DNA of 64,000 nt, from assembly GCA_002633005.1 (NCBI GenBank), contig NMRA01000111.1, positions 800,656 to 864,655 on the forward strand, in the 5' to 3' direction. The number at the start of each line of letters is the position of its first letter. The first letter of the stretch is position 1. This stretch comes from Phoronis australis. Lineage: Eukaryota; Phoronida; Phoronidae. Below are positions 48,300-61,211 of this stretch, piece after piece. Position numbers and translations under genes: made by a program. Under the pieces are notes generated by a model. That model saw only the letters and a list, made by a program, of their open reading frames with translations. It made no database searches and had not been told where the DNA came from.

Positions 48300-50200
48300 A
48301 AAACTGAAAAACCGGGTCACAGGTTCAAAGCACTGAATAATCACTGAGTTGTCCGTCATATCGGGGTCAGGCCAACGGCGCACCCGCGACTCATGGGGGG
48401 GTCCTTTTCTTATAGGCCTATTAAAAAGTTCCCGTGTTTAAAATTGCACATTGTCATAGAATTCGCAAAATGTTAGAGCGTCATGATGTAGCAGGAAACG
48501 TGCAAAAAGTGACGGATCCACTGAAATAGACTAAGCCTAGTAGGCTAAGCTTTTTTAAAATGACATGTCACCTTGAAATGAGCCCGATTGCCGCCGGTGA
48601 GTGCCCGGCTAGAATTTGCGGGACTATATTTATTTACAAATACCTGGACCGTTTTGGTGTTGATACTAAACAAGTGTCGCATTAGGTTTTCAAGCTGTTT
48701 CAACCTAACGAGGCCCCAGGCTGCCAAGTTTTTGGCCAGCAGCGGAAAAACTGTGGTCACGGCTAATTATAGGGACCCTGCGCTGAGGAGTGGGTTGTCG
48801 ACTATCAGACCAGAGATGGACATTCCATATCACAATCAGGGCTATTTATACTAGCATGCAACTTGAGTGTGCGGACTAGCCTGGGTATAACAATTTAATA
48901 TTGGTCAAAAGTATCAGAACGGTTATTCACAAGATGATATTTTATTTTCCGGCCAATTGCAGGCGCGGATTTAGAGGGGGGCCTGGGGTGTTGGAGTTTT
49001 TCTATTCCAAAAACCATAATGTTCAAGATCTTTCTGTACAAATAATAGAAAAACTCCGGTACCCCTCACAGACTCAAAAGAGAACGATATTGGATAGAAA
49101 AGCTCAATACACTAGAACCTCATGGATTAAACATAAAAACTTCTTAACTATCATTGAATTTTTTCGCAACAATGTATCATATTCATTACGCCACACCTTA
49201 AATGTCAGTTGTCATATTGTGTTGGATTTTATTTTATTTCTGGTGACGAAAGACATTATTATATCCGAAAATTTCAGTTGATCCATTCTTGTTGTTTTAT
49301 TTACCTATTTATATTCTACATTTCGTGAAACAATAGTATCCTTGGGAGGATCTGGATCGCTTTATTTAGTTTCAGATTTATTTTCTACGTTATATTTCAA
49401 CGTAATAAATGCGCGAGGGAAGTACTTTCGGGCACCTTTCATATCCACATTCGCAATAAGCTATACGCTTTTATAATAGTTCCTTGCGCCGAGAAGTTAT
49501 GTGATGAAGGAATTATCGACAAGGGGCTTAATTGCAATGGAAAATAAACCGGAACGAAAATTCTTATCTACTACATAACATCGTACGTGTAACAACGAAT
49601 GTACTAGATATTCAAATTACAATATTAAGAAAAAAGAAAATAACAAGTTCTTGTGTTTTACCGAGTCGAAAAAACACTGTAACAGGAACCAGTTTGTAAG
49701 TGAAAGGATTTTGTTGAAATTCACAAATTCCACATCAAAAAGTTTCAGCTAAATTTTTGTGTAAATAAGATTTCAATTGCAAGTACTCATGACGTGAGCA
49801 AAAAAATTGATGAAATTCAAGTTACGTATTCATTTTGATTGAAAGCAGAGACCGAAACGTCTTTGTTGTAGGGTTCAAGAACATAAATCGGAATAGCTTA
49901 GAAGCAAGTTGCCGCCTTAAATTTAATACCCCGAAGTTTTTAATTGTTAGTTAAACATAAGGAAGCATTTGCTAAAAATATCAAACTTAACAGAAGCGAG
50001 ATATTTGCTAGGCGAAGAAATTGTACTTTTGTTACCTACGTTTACGTTCAGAAGTGGCAGACCTCAGTGATTTTTGCCTAGTAGTAACAACCGCCGTACT
50101 AATCATTTTTGTTTTAGGCCTGAGGCCTAAGCCAGTGCGGTGCCGCCACAACCTCTACTTACTTGGTCAATAGCTTGTCAAGTCTCGCTGTCGTCACGAG
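48300..50200. other. Intergenic, no gene seen
   Basis: No recognisable exon. Includes a MITE fragment at about 48960-48990 (ggcgcggatttagaggggg). Confidence 0.4.
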
Positions 50201-50202
50201 GA

Positions 50203-51974
50203 CCGTAGTTATGATGATCTTCGGGCCTATTGTGTGGAATGTCGCATTTGCGATGGCTTCAAGGCAATCACGTACACTCAGGCTAAAATAAATTGAAACA
50301 TCGTGTCGTAAAACTGGCTGTGGGGCTTTTGAAATCAAAACTTTCGTGAAAATCTAACTTAGGGCCATTTTCAACCAAATAATAATTAGAGAAATATTAT
50401 CAAAATTTAATAGTTGCGCAGGTTTCTGTTCAGCTGCACCCGTTTGCCTGGGTCACGCAACTCTTGCAACACGTACACGTAAAACACATCTCGGCGTATT
50501 GTACACAGGGGAACAATCTGCGCCCTGTTTGAGGAGGATCAGCATTCATTACAGACGTCACTTTTGTGACACGAGCCACAATAGGTTCTCTACAAAAATG
50601 ATCCTTTGGACTATTTGAGTATTACGGTAGCCCAAGGATGACATCGCACGTTTCTCTTAATTATCTCAGGATCAGTGGTGCATGACTCTATGACCATATT
50701 GCTGCCCTGGCATCCAGGTATTTGTCAGTCTTTGAAACCAATTACACCATAAGTCTGAATAATCTGTTACTGCGCGCGACCCCTAAAGATTTTGTTTTTA
50801 AGCCAAAAAAACTAGTAGTACCAACTGCAGTTTTTAGCACTGAGAAAGAGTGACTTATCTTTAATATCAGGCACAAAAATCTGTTGTGGAGTACTAATAA
50901 ATCTAACTTCTGCCCTTTCTTGAGATCATATTATCTGGACTCTAGTGCTGATAGATGGAAGTTCTAAACATACGTTGTCATGTTTTGTTAATTGCTTTGA
51001 TGCGTCTTGTTAGCCTTAGACTACTGACAGTGTGTGTCCGTTGTATATGGGCTTATTTACTTGTCCTGATGATACCGATGTATGAGACACCAAAACTTGT
51101 TAAAGTTGAAAATTTCGTTGCTTTCATTAATATTGTCACTTTCCTTTCTTCGTTGAGACCATAAGTGTTATACCCGCTTTCACACCAAATAGAACTCTCG
51201 CGTGCTTTTGCAAGCATTGAAAGTTGAGTCATCGATCTTTTCGTTGAAAAAATTTCCAGTGCAACTGACATTTTAATTATTTCATAAGGTAATATGCCCA
51301 TCACATTGTCACGTCTCAGAAATATATGATTTAAGGGGTACGATTGAAAAGGTGAACTTGTGTAAAATTATTCTTTCGGAATACAGCAGTAGCCGGCGTC
51401 AGCCAAGAGCTATATTACAGTTTTGCTCGGAGTGGTACTCAGCTATTCGGCAAGGATGCCGTTGAATAGTACCTTACAGCATTTATCTTCTTGCAGAACA
51501 TATATGCCCGGTCTACAGCCCATATACGTATGTGCACAATACAAAGTTACATGATCATCTGCTACGTCTTTCAATACTGGCAGTGTCACATACAGTGTAC
51601 GTATCTGCCAGTGTAACATTTTTTGTTCCCGTTAAATTTTGACTGCGGCCCCTCGTGAGTTTCTGATTGTTATTATATCCTTGTCCAAATGAGGCCGACA
51701 ATTCCAAACTGGCTTTTTTAGTGGAACTTTTCTAATTTGTGTAGTCACGGTTTTTGTTTGGTCTTCATTCACCGACAGGTCAATCCCGTTGATTGCCATG
51801 AGCCCCCAGGTTGCCGGCCCTCCTGTCCACCCCTTCTCGACGACCCGGACCATATGCATACAATTTAGTTTGCAAAGTGTTTTTATCCAAACTACTTGGA
51901 GTATTCGTTGTGAATTAGCTTGAAACTGACCGCGAGACTGATACAAATGAATTGAGGCCGGTGGGCACTTGAAA
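50203..51974. repeat. Large direct duplication, copy 1
   Basis: Starts ccgtagttatgatgatcttcgg and ends ggccggtgggcacttgaaa, and is repeated at 51976-53858 with a few percent differences. Nothing in it is clearly coding. One minus frame (..FKCPPASIHLYQSRGQFQAN..) is open across the N but I do not recognise it. Confidence 0.85.
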
Positions 51975-51975
51975 N

Positions 51976-53858
51976 CCGTAGTTATGATGATCTTCGGGCC
52001 TATTGTGTGGAATGTCGCATTTGCGATGGCTTCAAGGCAATCACGTACACTCAGGCTAAAATAAATTGAAACATCGTGTCGTAAAACTGGCTGTGGGGCT
52101 TTTGAAATCAAAACTTTCATGAAAATCTAACTTAGGGCCATTTTCAACCAAATAATAATTAGAGAAATATTATCAAAATTTAATAGTTGCGCAGGTTTCT
52201 GTTCAGCTGCACCCGTCTGCCTGAGTCACGCAACTCTTGCAACACGTACACGTAAAACACATCTCGGCGTATTGTACACAGGGGAACAATCTGCGCCCTG
52301 TTTGAGGAGGGTCAGCATTCATTACAGACGTCACTTTTGTGACACGAGCCACAATAGGTTCTCTACAAAAATGATCCTTTGGACTATTTGAGTATTACGG
52401 TAGCCCAAGGATGTCATCGCACGTTTCTTTTAATTATCTCAGGATCAGTGGTGCATGACTCTATGACCATATTGCTGCCCTGGCATCCGGGTATTTGTCA
52501 GTCTTTGAAACCAATTACACCATAAGTCCGAATAATCTGTTACTGCGCGCGACCCCTAAAGATTTTGTTTTTAAGCCAAAAAAACTAGTAGTACCAACTG
52601 CAGTTTTTAGCACTGAGAAAGAGTGACTTATCTTTAATATCAGGCACAAAAATCTGTTGTGGAGTACTAATAAATCTAAGTTCTGCCCTTTCTTGAGATC
52701 ATATTATCTGGACTCTAGTGCTGATAGATGGAAGTTCTAAACATACGTTGTCATGTTTTGTTAATTGCTTTGATGCGTCTTGTTAGCCTTAGACTACTTT
52801 CAGTGTGGGTCCGTTGTATATGGCCTTATTTACTTGTCCTGATGATACCGATGTATGAGACACCAAAACTTGTTGAAGTTGAAAATTTCGTTGCTTTTAT
52901 TAATATTGTCCCTTTCTTCGTTGAGACCATAAGTGTTATACCCGCTTTCACACCAAATAGAACTCTCGCGTGTTTTTGCAAGCATTGAAAGTTGAGTCAT
53001 CGATCTTTTCGTTGAAAAAATTTCCAGTGCAACTGGCATTTTAATTATTTCATAAGGTAATATGTCCATCACATTGTGCAAATGTGCCTGATTAATCAGT
53101 GGTTTGCTTATTGTACTTTGGGCCAGAGGCCTTCAATACAAATACAAATAAACTACACGTAAACTACACATGTCCATCACATTGTCACGTCTCAGAAATA
53201 GATGATTTAAGGGGTACGATTGAAAAGGTGAACTTGTGTAAAATTATTCTTTCGGAATACAGCAGTAGCCGGCGTCAGCCAAGAGCTTTAATATTACAGT
53301 TTTGCTCGGATGGTACTCAGCTATTCGGCAAGGATGCCGTTGAATAGTACCTTAGAGCATTTATCTTCTTGCAGAACATATGCCCGGTCTACAGCCCATA
53401 TACGTATGTGCACAATACAAAGTTACATGATCATCTGCTACGTCTTTCAATACTGGCAGTGTCACATACAGTGTACGTATGCTGCCAGTGTAACATTTTT
53501 TGTTCCCGTTAAATTTTGACTGCGGCCCCTTGTGAGTTTCTAATTGCTGTTATATCCTTGTCCAAATGAGGCCGACAATTCCAAACTGGCTTTTTAGTGG
53601 AACTTTTCTAATTTGTGTAGTCACGGTTTTTGTTTGTTGGTCTTCACCCGGCCCGCACTGAGGTCAATCCCGTTGATTGCCATGAGCCCCCAGGTTGTGG
53701 GCCCTCCTGTCCACCCCTTCTCGACGACCCGGACCATATGCATACAATTTAGTTTGCAAAGTGTTTTTATCCAAACTACTTGGAGTATTCGTTGTGAATT
53801 AGCTTGAAACTGACCGCGAGACTGATACAAATGAATTGAGGCCGGTGGGCACTTGAAA
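51976..53858. repeat. Large direct duplication, copy 2
   Basis: Same start and end as copy 1, joined to it by a single N (51975). It differs by scattered substitutions and by an extra ~100 bp at about 53078-53180. Divergence of a few percent and the N join fit two haplotypes placed in series. Confidence 0.85.
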
Positions 53859-53871
53859 CACAACAGTACAC

Positions 53872-53985
53872 TAGATCCCGAGTTAATGAAGTCGGGATCC
53901 CGAGATAATAAATTCAGGATATCGAGATCCTGAGATTCCTAGACAATTAAAACGAGATCTTGAGATCCTGAGATAATTAAAAAAG
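53872..53985. repeat. Palindromic GATCCCGAG / CGAGATCCTGAG repeat
   Basis: Four to five degenerate ~34-bp units such as cccgagataataaattc.., cgagatcctgagat.., cgagatcttgagatcctgag, each with inner palindromes. It ends about 140 bases before the TXNDC15 start codon. Confidence 0.6.
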
Positions 53986-54055
53986 AAACGCGCGATGTCA
54001 TCCGATCTTAGGGCAATCGAGACGGTACTCAGCGCATCGCAGCTTTTTATTTAGC

Positions 54056-54110
54056 GGCCACTAGAGGCGCTAGCAACACACTTCCGTTCTGCAGTTCCAT
54101 CCGAAGTGTG
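54056..54110 (+). promoter_or_regulatory. Likely TXNDC15 promoter region
   Basis: Within 70 bases of the ATG: GGCCACTAGAGGCGCTAG (54056-54073), a CTCF-like motif one base shorter than the consensus, and CACTTCCG (about 54080-54087), an ETS-like site. Motif-based only. Confidence 0.35.
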
Positions 54111-54122
54111 AAGTGGGTGATT

Positions 54123-57100
54123 ATGTCAAGGAGGTTGAATGCATTTGTTCGGTTGTTTCTTTTAGTATCAGTTTTAAATGGTACGTTTCTAGCTATCTGT
54201 TGTTTTTGTTTGTCGTGTAGTTACCATGTGGGCTCAGTTTCCTCTAACTGATGTTTTCTTGGCCCTGTTAATGCTAGCCCTACTTGGCCTGGGCCTAGGC
54301 CCTGGCCTAGGCAATGACCATCGCCTCTGTTGGCCCGAACCAGAGGCGATGCAGAGGCTATAGGCGCTCTGTACGCCGGAAGCTTTTCGGCGAATTATGC
54401 CTCGCACCGACTAAACCATCAAAGTCACGTTGTTATAAATACCTTTTGCGCATAGAGGAACACCTTAGGAGGTTGTCGATGTGTTTAAATCCTTCCAACT
54501 CGAACAAATACTCCCGTTATGAAACTTTTTCTTCGAGCAGTCCCTATTTCACTTCCCAAAATCGTGAAATCAACATTTTCATTTTTTTAACCAGGCCGAA
54601 GGTCAGAAGTGCGAACCTACCGGCGAACTTTGAAAGCTGAAGTTCCCACCCTTCGCGTACGTGCTGCCGGGAACCAGCCGTGAATTTGCCGCGTTGTTAA
54701 ACTTTAAAATGTCAAATATGTGCACAAAGACTATTTTAAAAATGTCACATCAACAGCATTTATTTTTATCAAATACAAACAATAATTCATTGAAATACAA
54801 CCAGTTTCAAGTAACGCCAGTTAAAGACAAGTATAAGTGGTGGCATTTTGGAAACGAACATTTGACTGAAAAGAACACAATGGCTCACCTTTGGCCTATT
54901 TAAAGATTGAGGTCATGAAGTCACATCACCTAGCGAGCGTGGTAAAAATTGGAGCATGCGCAGTATAAAAATGGTGAGTTCACGATTTTGGGAACTGAAA
55001 TAGGGACTGCTCGAAGAAAAAGTTTGATAATGGGAGTATTTGTTCGAGGTTGAAGGAATTAAACACATCGACAACCTCCTCAGGTGTTCCTCTATGCGCA
55101 AAAGGTATTTATAACAACGTGACTCTGATGGTTTAGTCGGTGCGAGGCATAATTCGCCAAAAAGGTTCCGGCGTACAGAGCGCCTATAGCCTCTGCATCG
55201 CCTCTGGTTCGGGCCAACAGAGGCGATGGTCATTGCCTAGGGTTGCCTGAGCTGAGTGCTTTATTTAGGGTTACCGTTTGGTAAACTAACTCTGGCCTAA
55301 CTCCTAATTGTTATTGTGTTTAAGAGCTGAGTATTGGCTAGGTTGCCTTTGGCTTTGATCGGATTAGTAGCAACTGGCCCTAGACTAGAGACGATAGCCA
55401 TCCCGTAGCTTTTCGGTAAATTGTGCCTCACAGTGACACCAACTGCCACCTATAAAGCTTACTCCTAAGCCTAAGTTGTCCCTCTGTGGGCAAAAGGTAC
55501 TTATAGAAGGCTTTGGTAGTTTCATTAGTGCAAAGCATAATTTGCTGAAAAAGCTTCTGGCGTATGGAGGGCCTACTGTATGCCTATGGGAAGTCTCTGC
55601 TGCGGCTAGTGAGATGGTGGTACTGTCTAGTGGGATTCTTTAAGTTTGATTGAACAATGTGGAGATGTGGGTAAAAGTTAGCCAAATAAAAGGTGACACA
55701 AAATTAATGTCATTAAAAATTACGATATATATACTTTTGTCCTTCAGTAAGCTAAATCTAGTTGGTAATGATTTAGCATTCTTCTTTTCTTCAGTTATCC
55801 TGCTTCTAACTTGACCATGGTATCATCACCGTATGCTTGAGCTTTCAGAGTGTGCATAGAGTTCACAACAAATTACCGGAATTGTTTTGACTTTGTTATA
55901 AGTTTGTAGTTTTTATCAGTAAACCAAATTTCTGAACAAATTTTTGCTTCTGGCGAAGTTATCGTCAAAATTCGAAAGATGTCTGAAAATTTAGCAAGTG
56001 GTGCGTGTCATGATAGTGCTGATTTCAAGTTGATGAAAGACTTTTCTTTGTTACAAAAGTCACAGTATGATGCCAGATAATGTCATGACAACGGCTGTAA
56101 ATGGCAAGATGAGTGTCAGTTGATTCCCATTGCATGCACACCATCCGGTCATTAGCTCTATTTCTTGATATAAATTCCACTTCCATGATGAAGAGACCTC
56201 AGAGCACTCAAGTTGTGTGAAATTTTGAGGTCTAAATAAAAATTACTCTCATCGATCAATAGCTGTATTTGATGCTAGTCTTCATACAGCTGGCCGGCTG
56301 GCTAACTTGAGCTTAGCCTAAACTTGAGGGGCCAAGGTTTGAGACTCAACATTGTCTCGAATCTGGCTCGAGCCAATACCAGTCAGGAAGACAGTAACTC
56401 TCACACGTACTGTCTGCTGTTTGACACACTTGTGAACCGAAATTTTCAATGAAATTTGCAATGGTTTACATTCACTGTTATTACCAAACATACCTGAATT
56501 ACAATAGAATCGGTCTCTGTTCACAGTCACATGACCCTTACAAATGTTTGCAGTTCCATAGTTTGTGACACTTAAAATTGGAGAATCTAGTTTTCAGAGC
56601 ATGTCTACTACCAAGCTGACATGTCTCTGCTGTGAGGGAATAAGCAGGTAGCTTGGAATTCAGGTGATTTTTGTAACCAAGTTCACAGTTAAAAAGTGGA
56701 TAACAATCTGAGGAAGTGCTCTTGTGAGGGAACTTTGATCTGGTAAATAGCTGCTTTGAACTCAGCTTGACATCTGGTCGATATTTATGTGAATTGTCAG
56801 TTACTGTAATTATGTTGAAATCACCACCCATTTCTTTATATTGAACATCAATAAAAATACCAGCCCATTGGACTACTGGCATAATTTTTAAATAAGTGCA
56901 CAGGCACAATGCTATCATTTAGGGTTTAGGTCTTTACTTTGAAGGCCCTTTATTCTGAAGAGCCTATACTGTGAAATGCATGTACTGAAGGCCCGTTACT
57001 TCAAAAAATGTTCATAGGGCCATTATTTCATGCATGTTTGTACTTTTTGCATGGTTGCCAATATTTCATGTCACTTGATGACCAAAAAGCGGGCTTGATT

Positions 57101-60100
57101 AATGTCAGTGTATTTACACCTTTCATCGGGGTAATTCACTTTAGATTCATGTTCCCTGAATTCAATCGAGACAGTCGTGTCGTGCTTTTTAAACCACTGT
57201 TGTCTCAAATTGTTGATATATCAGGTGTATCTAGTTTACCTATGGTTTGTATGTATATGGAAAGATGACTAACTTGTGTCTTTGCATTTACTAGATTTAT
57301 AGGTGTAATTAATAGAATGATACATATTTCAGTTCTTGGTTCTTCCTCTGCCCTTGAAGATTTGCCACCAGATTCCCAAAGCATTGCCAATGAAAGTCAC
57401 AAAGGTATTGGAACAAATGAAACTGAAGCGCTGACCACACATGACAAAACACGGGAGACAGTGTTGCAATCAAGGGGAGTATCTGTAAACTTTGAATTTT
57501 CGAAAGGCAAGCAAAATGATGAAAAACCTGACAGTGACTCAAATGCAGCCATTTTCAAAGAAGATGCTGTGCCAGGAAGTGCGGATGTTAACACAGACAA
57601 GGATATGTCTGACCAACCCACAGCAGAGTCCGTTTCTGACAGTGAATCGGAAGTGCAAAACAAAAAGTCATCTAAGAACAACAAGAGTTCTGTATTCTCA
57701 TTACAAGATATTATCAATAGCGTAATGACACCTGCTATCAGTAAAGTCCATGCTGTCTCTCAGGTGACAAATAACAGCTCTGATGTAAATTCATCAGTTG
57801 TCTTAAACTCAACTGGCGTCAATGGTACATCCAAGATAGAAAAGAACAAATTTTTGTGCATGCCTAGGAATGCTTCTGAAAACATTACTGCATTGGTGAA
57901 AATAGTCAACAGTTCTGAGCTAATACAAACATTGAACTTCAAAGAAGTGAATTCATCTGGTAACTGTGCCCTGGTTATGTTTTACGCCCCCTGGTGTATG
58001 TTTTGTGCGCGCACAGCACCTAGTTACAATGCAGTGGCAAGAGCTTTCCCACTGTTGATGGTGCTAGCTGTGGATGCCGTCCATTTTAACAGGTACATGT
58101 CACCATATCCCATAAAGGGTAGGGCCCTAGCCTTAGGTAACGCAATATCTTTCTTTTGTTCAGCTAACTGCCTGATACCTCGAAAAATTATGGAGCCATC
58201 TTCTTGCCATGGTGCTCATTTGACCTTCAAGTGAGCAATTTATGTGAATCAAAAAACATTTATTGCTCCAATTGCAAGAGTTGCAGCCAATCGATTGTTT
58301 TATCATTTGTGTAATGTACGTAGTATACCCAGGGACTATTAAACATACGCTCAAACCACTTGTGATGATGGGTGTAGTCATTTTCAAAAAAGAATTTGGT
58401 TGATTTGTCGAAGTCTGTGGCTCCTGCAGATGATTCTTACTTATATTGTCTGTTGCCGTTCAGTTGTGTCATTGTTAGATGCGTCTGAATTTAATTGACA
58501 TTTAAGAAGTCAATCACTAATTGAACTCGAATGAATGTCCTTCATCAAAAGCAGACTGATGTCAATCTCTTTAGTGCAAACAATTGTTGTCTTAGTAACT
58601 TTTATGTTTGACGTCTGATCACTGATATATTACTACGCACATTAAAAAGATTATTTGTCTTCGTCAAATACAAAAATAACTGTGGCCATGTTTGGAAGCT
58701 TACTAATTGGCATTATGATTTTGGCATCATTCATTTGTTTTCTGTTTATTTGTTAAAACCATGTTTGATTATTTCTTTCCATTTGATTTATGTAACATGT
58801 TTACAGTCTCAATGCAAGGTTTGGCACCGTGTCAGTTCCCAACATCCTCCTATTCCATAGCTCCAAAGCCGTGGTGAGGTTCAACCAAACTGATCGTAGT
58901 TTCCACAACCTTGTAGAGTTTGTTCACAAATATACAGGTGAGTAATCTTCATTCATGAGCATGTTGCAGATGGGTACTCGGGATTGACACGTACTGAATT
59001 CCAAATCCTTTATTTCTTTGAAGATGCATGTTGTGCTTTCATTTTGTAAGCTTGGTGCACACTCCAGGGCTGTGTTCTGTAGATACAAGCTATTGTGATT
59101 ATCACATGTCTCCTTTGTCTTGTGATCTTGCATTATCGCTAGGTTTTAGCATCCACTAAAAGCAGCTCAGTGCTTTGATTTTAATGTCAGTGGCTGTCCC
59201 AGACACTAGTTTGAACTTTCTTAACCAGTGATTGTAGGCTGAAATGTTGATTCCCTAGTATTTTGAAATTTGTTAGATTCTTGTGTGTTAACTGCCTTCT
59301 GAGACCACCTTTCAAAATTAAACTGCCTGTCGATGTTTTCTTTATCTTAATCAAGATTTGATGTAACAACAAATTTTATCAAGTTGGCAGCGTTACATCC
59401 CTGAATAAATAAAATTGTTTTGCAAAATCCAGATGATGGTTAATTTCTGTACAATATATGATAAACTTTTATTAACTAGGGTGACTTAAGAAGATCACTC
59501 TAATAATTGAAATAAAACCAGCCATTGGACCTGCAAAATGTGGTTAATTTGCAATCATGTTTTTATGCTCCCACATATTTGTATGCGGGTGCATATTGCC
59601 GTCATCTCTGTCTGGGTGTCCGGCGTCCGCAGCTGTATCTCCTAAACCCCTTGCAGGATCGTATTGAAATTTGGCAGGTGTGTTCCTATGGGGTTGACGA
59701 CAGAGGGAGATGAGTTTCGGACCGACCCGAATACCGCTGTGCCCCTAGTGGCAATTTTAGTTTTTTACGCTTACCTCTATATCTTCGGAAGTCCTCGACG
59801 TAGATTCATAAAATTTGGAATTTAGGCATCTGTTAGTAAAATGAATCTATCCTCTTGTTTTCGGATGGATTCTACCTAATTTGCGCCACCTAGTGGCCAT
59901 TTTTACTGTTTACGAGTCTGTTTTTTGGCGTCCACCCCTCTATCAACCAAACCGCTCGAAGGATGATGATTGTGAAAATTGGCATGTATGTGTTTACTAT
60001 GAAGAGAACAGTTGACGATGATTTTCCGACAATTTTGACTACTGTGGTGCCACCTAGTGGCAGTTTGTTTTTTTGTGCCTATTACTGTATCTCCTAAACG

Positions 60101-61211
60101 GTTCACAGGATCTCGAAATTTAGTAAGTGTATTTATATGAAGATAACAACAGACGACGACTTTCAGGCAGATCCAACGGACACTGTGCCCACTTGTGGCA
60201 ATTTCATTTTATTCTGTTTTCCTTTGTTTCTCGGAAGTTCCTTGACAGATTTTTATGAAATATGGCATGTTCTTGTTTTTGGATTAATTGTATGTTTTTG
60301 CACCATCTAGTGGCCATTTTTACGATACAGATAAACCCTAAAAGCACACCATTTGCAATGAATTTGTGGGTGCATTTCAACGCTCTGCGTTGCTCTTGTG
60401 AAATAACAATTCAACTCTCCTGTTTTTCATAGGCAGAAAAACGTATTGTGTGGATAACCTAGTTTTCAAAAAATAACGGCCACTGACATACTTCTGAGTT
60501 GAGTTGGACGAGATTTTCAAAAACTTTTTAATATCGTATCTGCATTGCAATAGTAGAAATTTGATGGTGTTAAATTGATGAATGGCAAGCTACATTCGGT
60601 GTGAAATAGTGATTAGCACAGAAGCAGAGGGGTAAATACCACATGATCAGAGAGGGAACTGTGAAATGGCTATTATTTATAATGGGAGACTTTCAAGAAG
60701 CAACATGGCGATTGATCACATGGGACAGATACTTGGGGCCTTTAGAGGACAAGGAGGCAATTTCACTTTCGTTTAAAGCGCATCATGTTAATGATGACAT
60801 ACATGTAGTGAAAGGGTCTTTTCACGAAGTCAAACATGTTCTCTTATGCCAGCCACTGTGGAGAAGTTTCTGCTGATACATCCAGGTGGTAATAAAGAGT
60901 CACCAGTCCCACATCGTCAGCTCTCACTGCTTCATGAAAGTCTCCTGTTAGAGTATGAATAGCTTGAGCACAAGACCAATGGTTCATTTGTTGTTTCAGG
61001 CCTCAAGCCAAATACTTCAATAGACATTTCTGATGATGACCTCAAGGGTCCGTTACCCAGTGTACCTAGCGATGACCCGGATAAATGGCTCTTCATATGT
61101 TGGCTGTTCATCATAACATTTGGAGGCTGGGTGTTTGCAAATTCTCAAACAGGACAGAACTTGTGGAGGACTATTACATCCTATGGGCATGAGCATATTC
61201 ATATTGATTAG
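54123..61211 (+). CDS. TXNDC15: Thioredoxin domain-containing protein 15, complete gene in four exons
   Basis: Exons 54123-54180, 57333-58092, 58807-58937 and 61000-61211; GT-AG borders, phases 1, 2, 1, total 386 residues. TXNDC15 is a single-pass membrane thioredoxin-like protein needed for cilium formation and Hedgehog signalling in vertebrates (MKS14). Exon 1 is a signal peptide (MSRRLNAFVRLFLLVSVLN). A low-complexity Ser/Asp/Asn-rich luminal region with many N-glycosylation sequons follows. The thioredoxin fold has VMFYAPWCMFC (CMFC at about 241-244), then ARFGTVSVPNILLF with the cis-proline motif SVP. Exon 4 holds a C-terminal membrane helix (WLFICWLFIITFGGWVF) and ends HEHIHID. Intron 1 (3.2 kb) carries a long-inverted-repeat element. 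The CXXC is complete here, which would allow redox activity. Confidence 0.93.
54308..55240. mobile_element. Element with ~262-bp inverted arms in TXNDC15 intron 1
   Basis: The arms 54308-54569 and 54979-55240 are inverted copies, starting CTAGGCAATGACCATCGCC. Each tip also holds an inner hairpin: CATCGCCTCTG, 11 bases, CAGAGGCGATG. Because both arms have the same open frame (..RRCRGYRRSVRR.. and LLRIEEHLRRLSMCL), a matching ORF appears on each strand; it is a by-product of the inverted repeat. A single-arm copy lies at 31345-31597. Confidence 0.8.
55385..55590. repeat. Degenerate arms of the same long-inverted-repeat family
   Basis: tagcttttcggtaaattgtgcctcac and ctctgtgggcaaaaggtacttata / gtgcaaagcataatttgctgaaaaagcttctggcgta match the 54308-55240 arms with many differences. 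Confidence 0.5.
59560..60405 (-). mobile_element. CTCF-motif element, reverse orientation, in TXNDC15 intron 3
   Basis: Left edge tatgctcccacatatttgtatgcgggtgcatattgccgtcatctc is the inverted 3-prime end; right edge ..tgggtgcatttcaacgctctgcg is the inverted 5-prime end. So this copy is complete at both ends, with a core of five to six monomers. Exact CTCF-core matches on the minus strand: 59883-59896 and 60047-60060. Confidence 0.8.

Noticed and set aside
51632-52120. A 162-residue minus-strand ORF across N51975
   Set aside because: It spans an assembly join between two copies of the same segment, so the ORF is chimeric. No family recognised.
54314-55233. Two matching ORFs (MTIASVGPNQRRCRGY..) on opposite strands as paired genes
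   Set aside because: They are the two arms of an inverted-repeat element; the match is a consequence of the repeat.
57397-57717. Minus-strand ORF opposite TXNDC15 exon 2
   Set aside because: It is the shadow of a well-supported coding exon on the plus strand.
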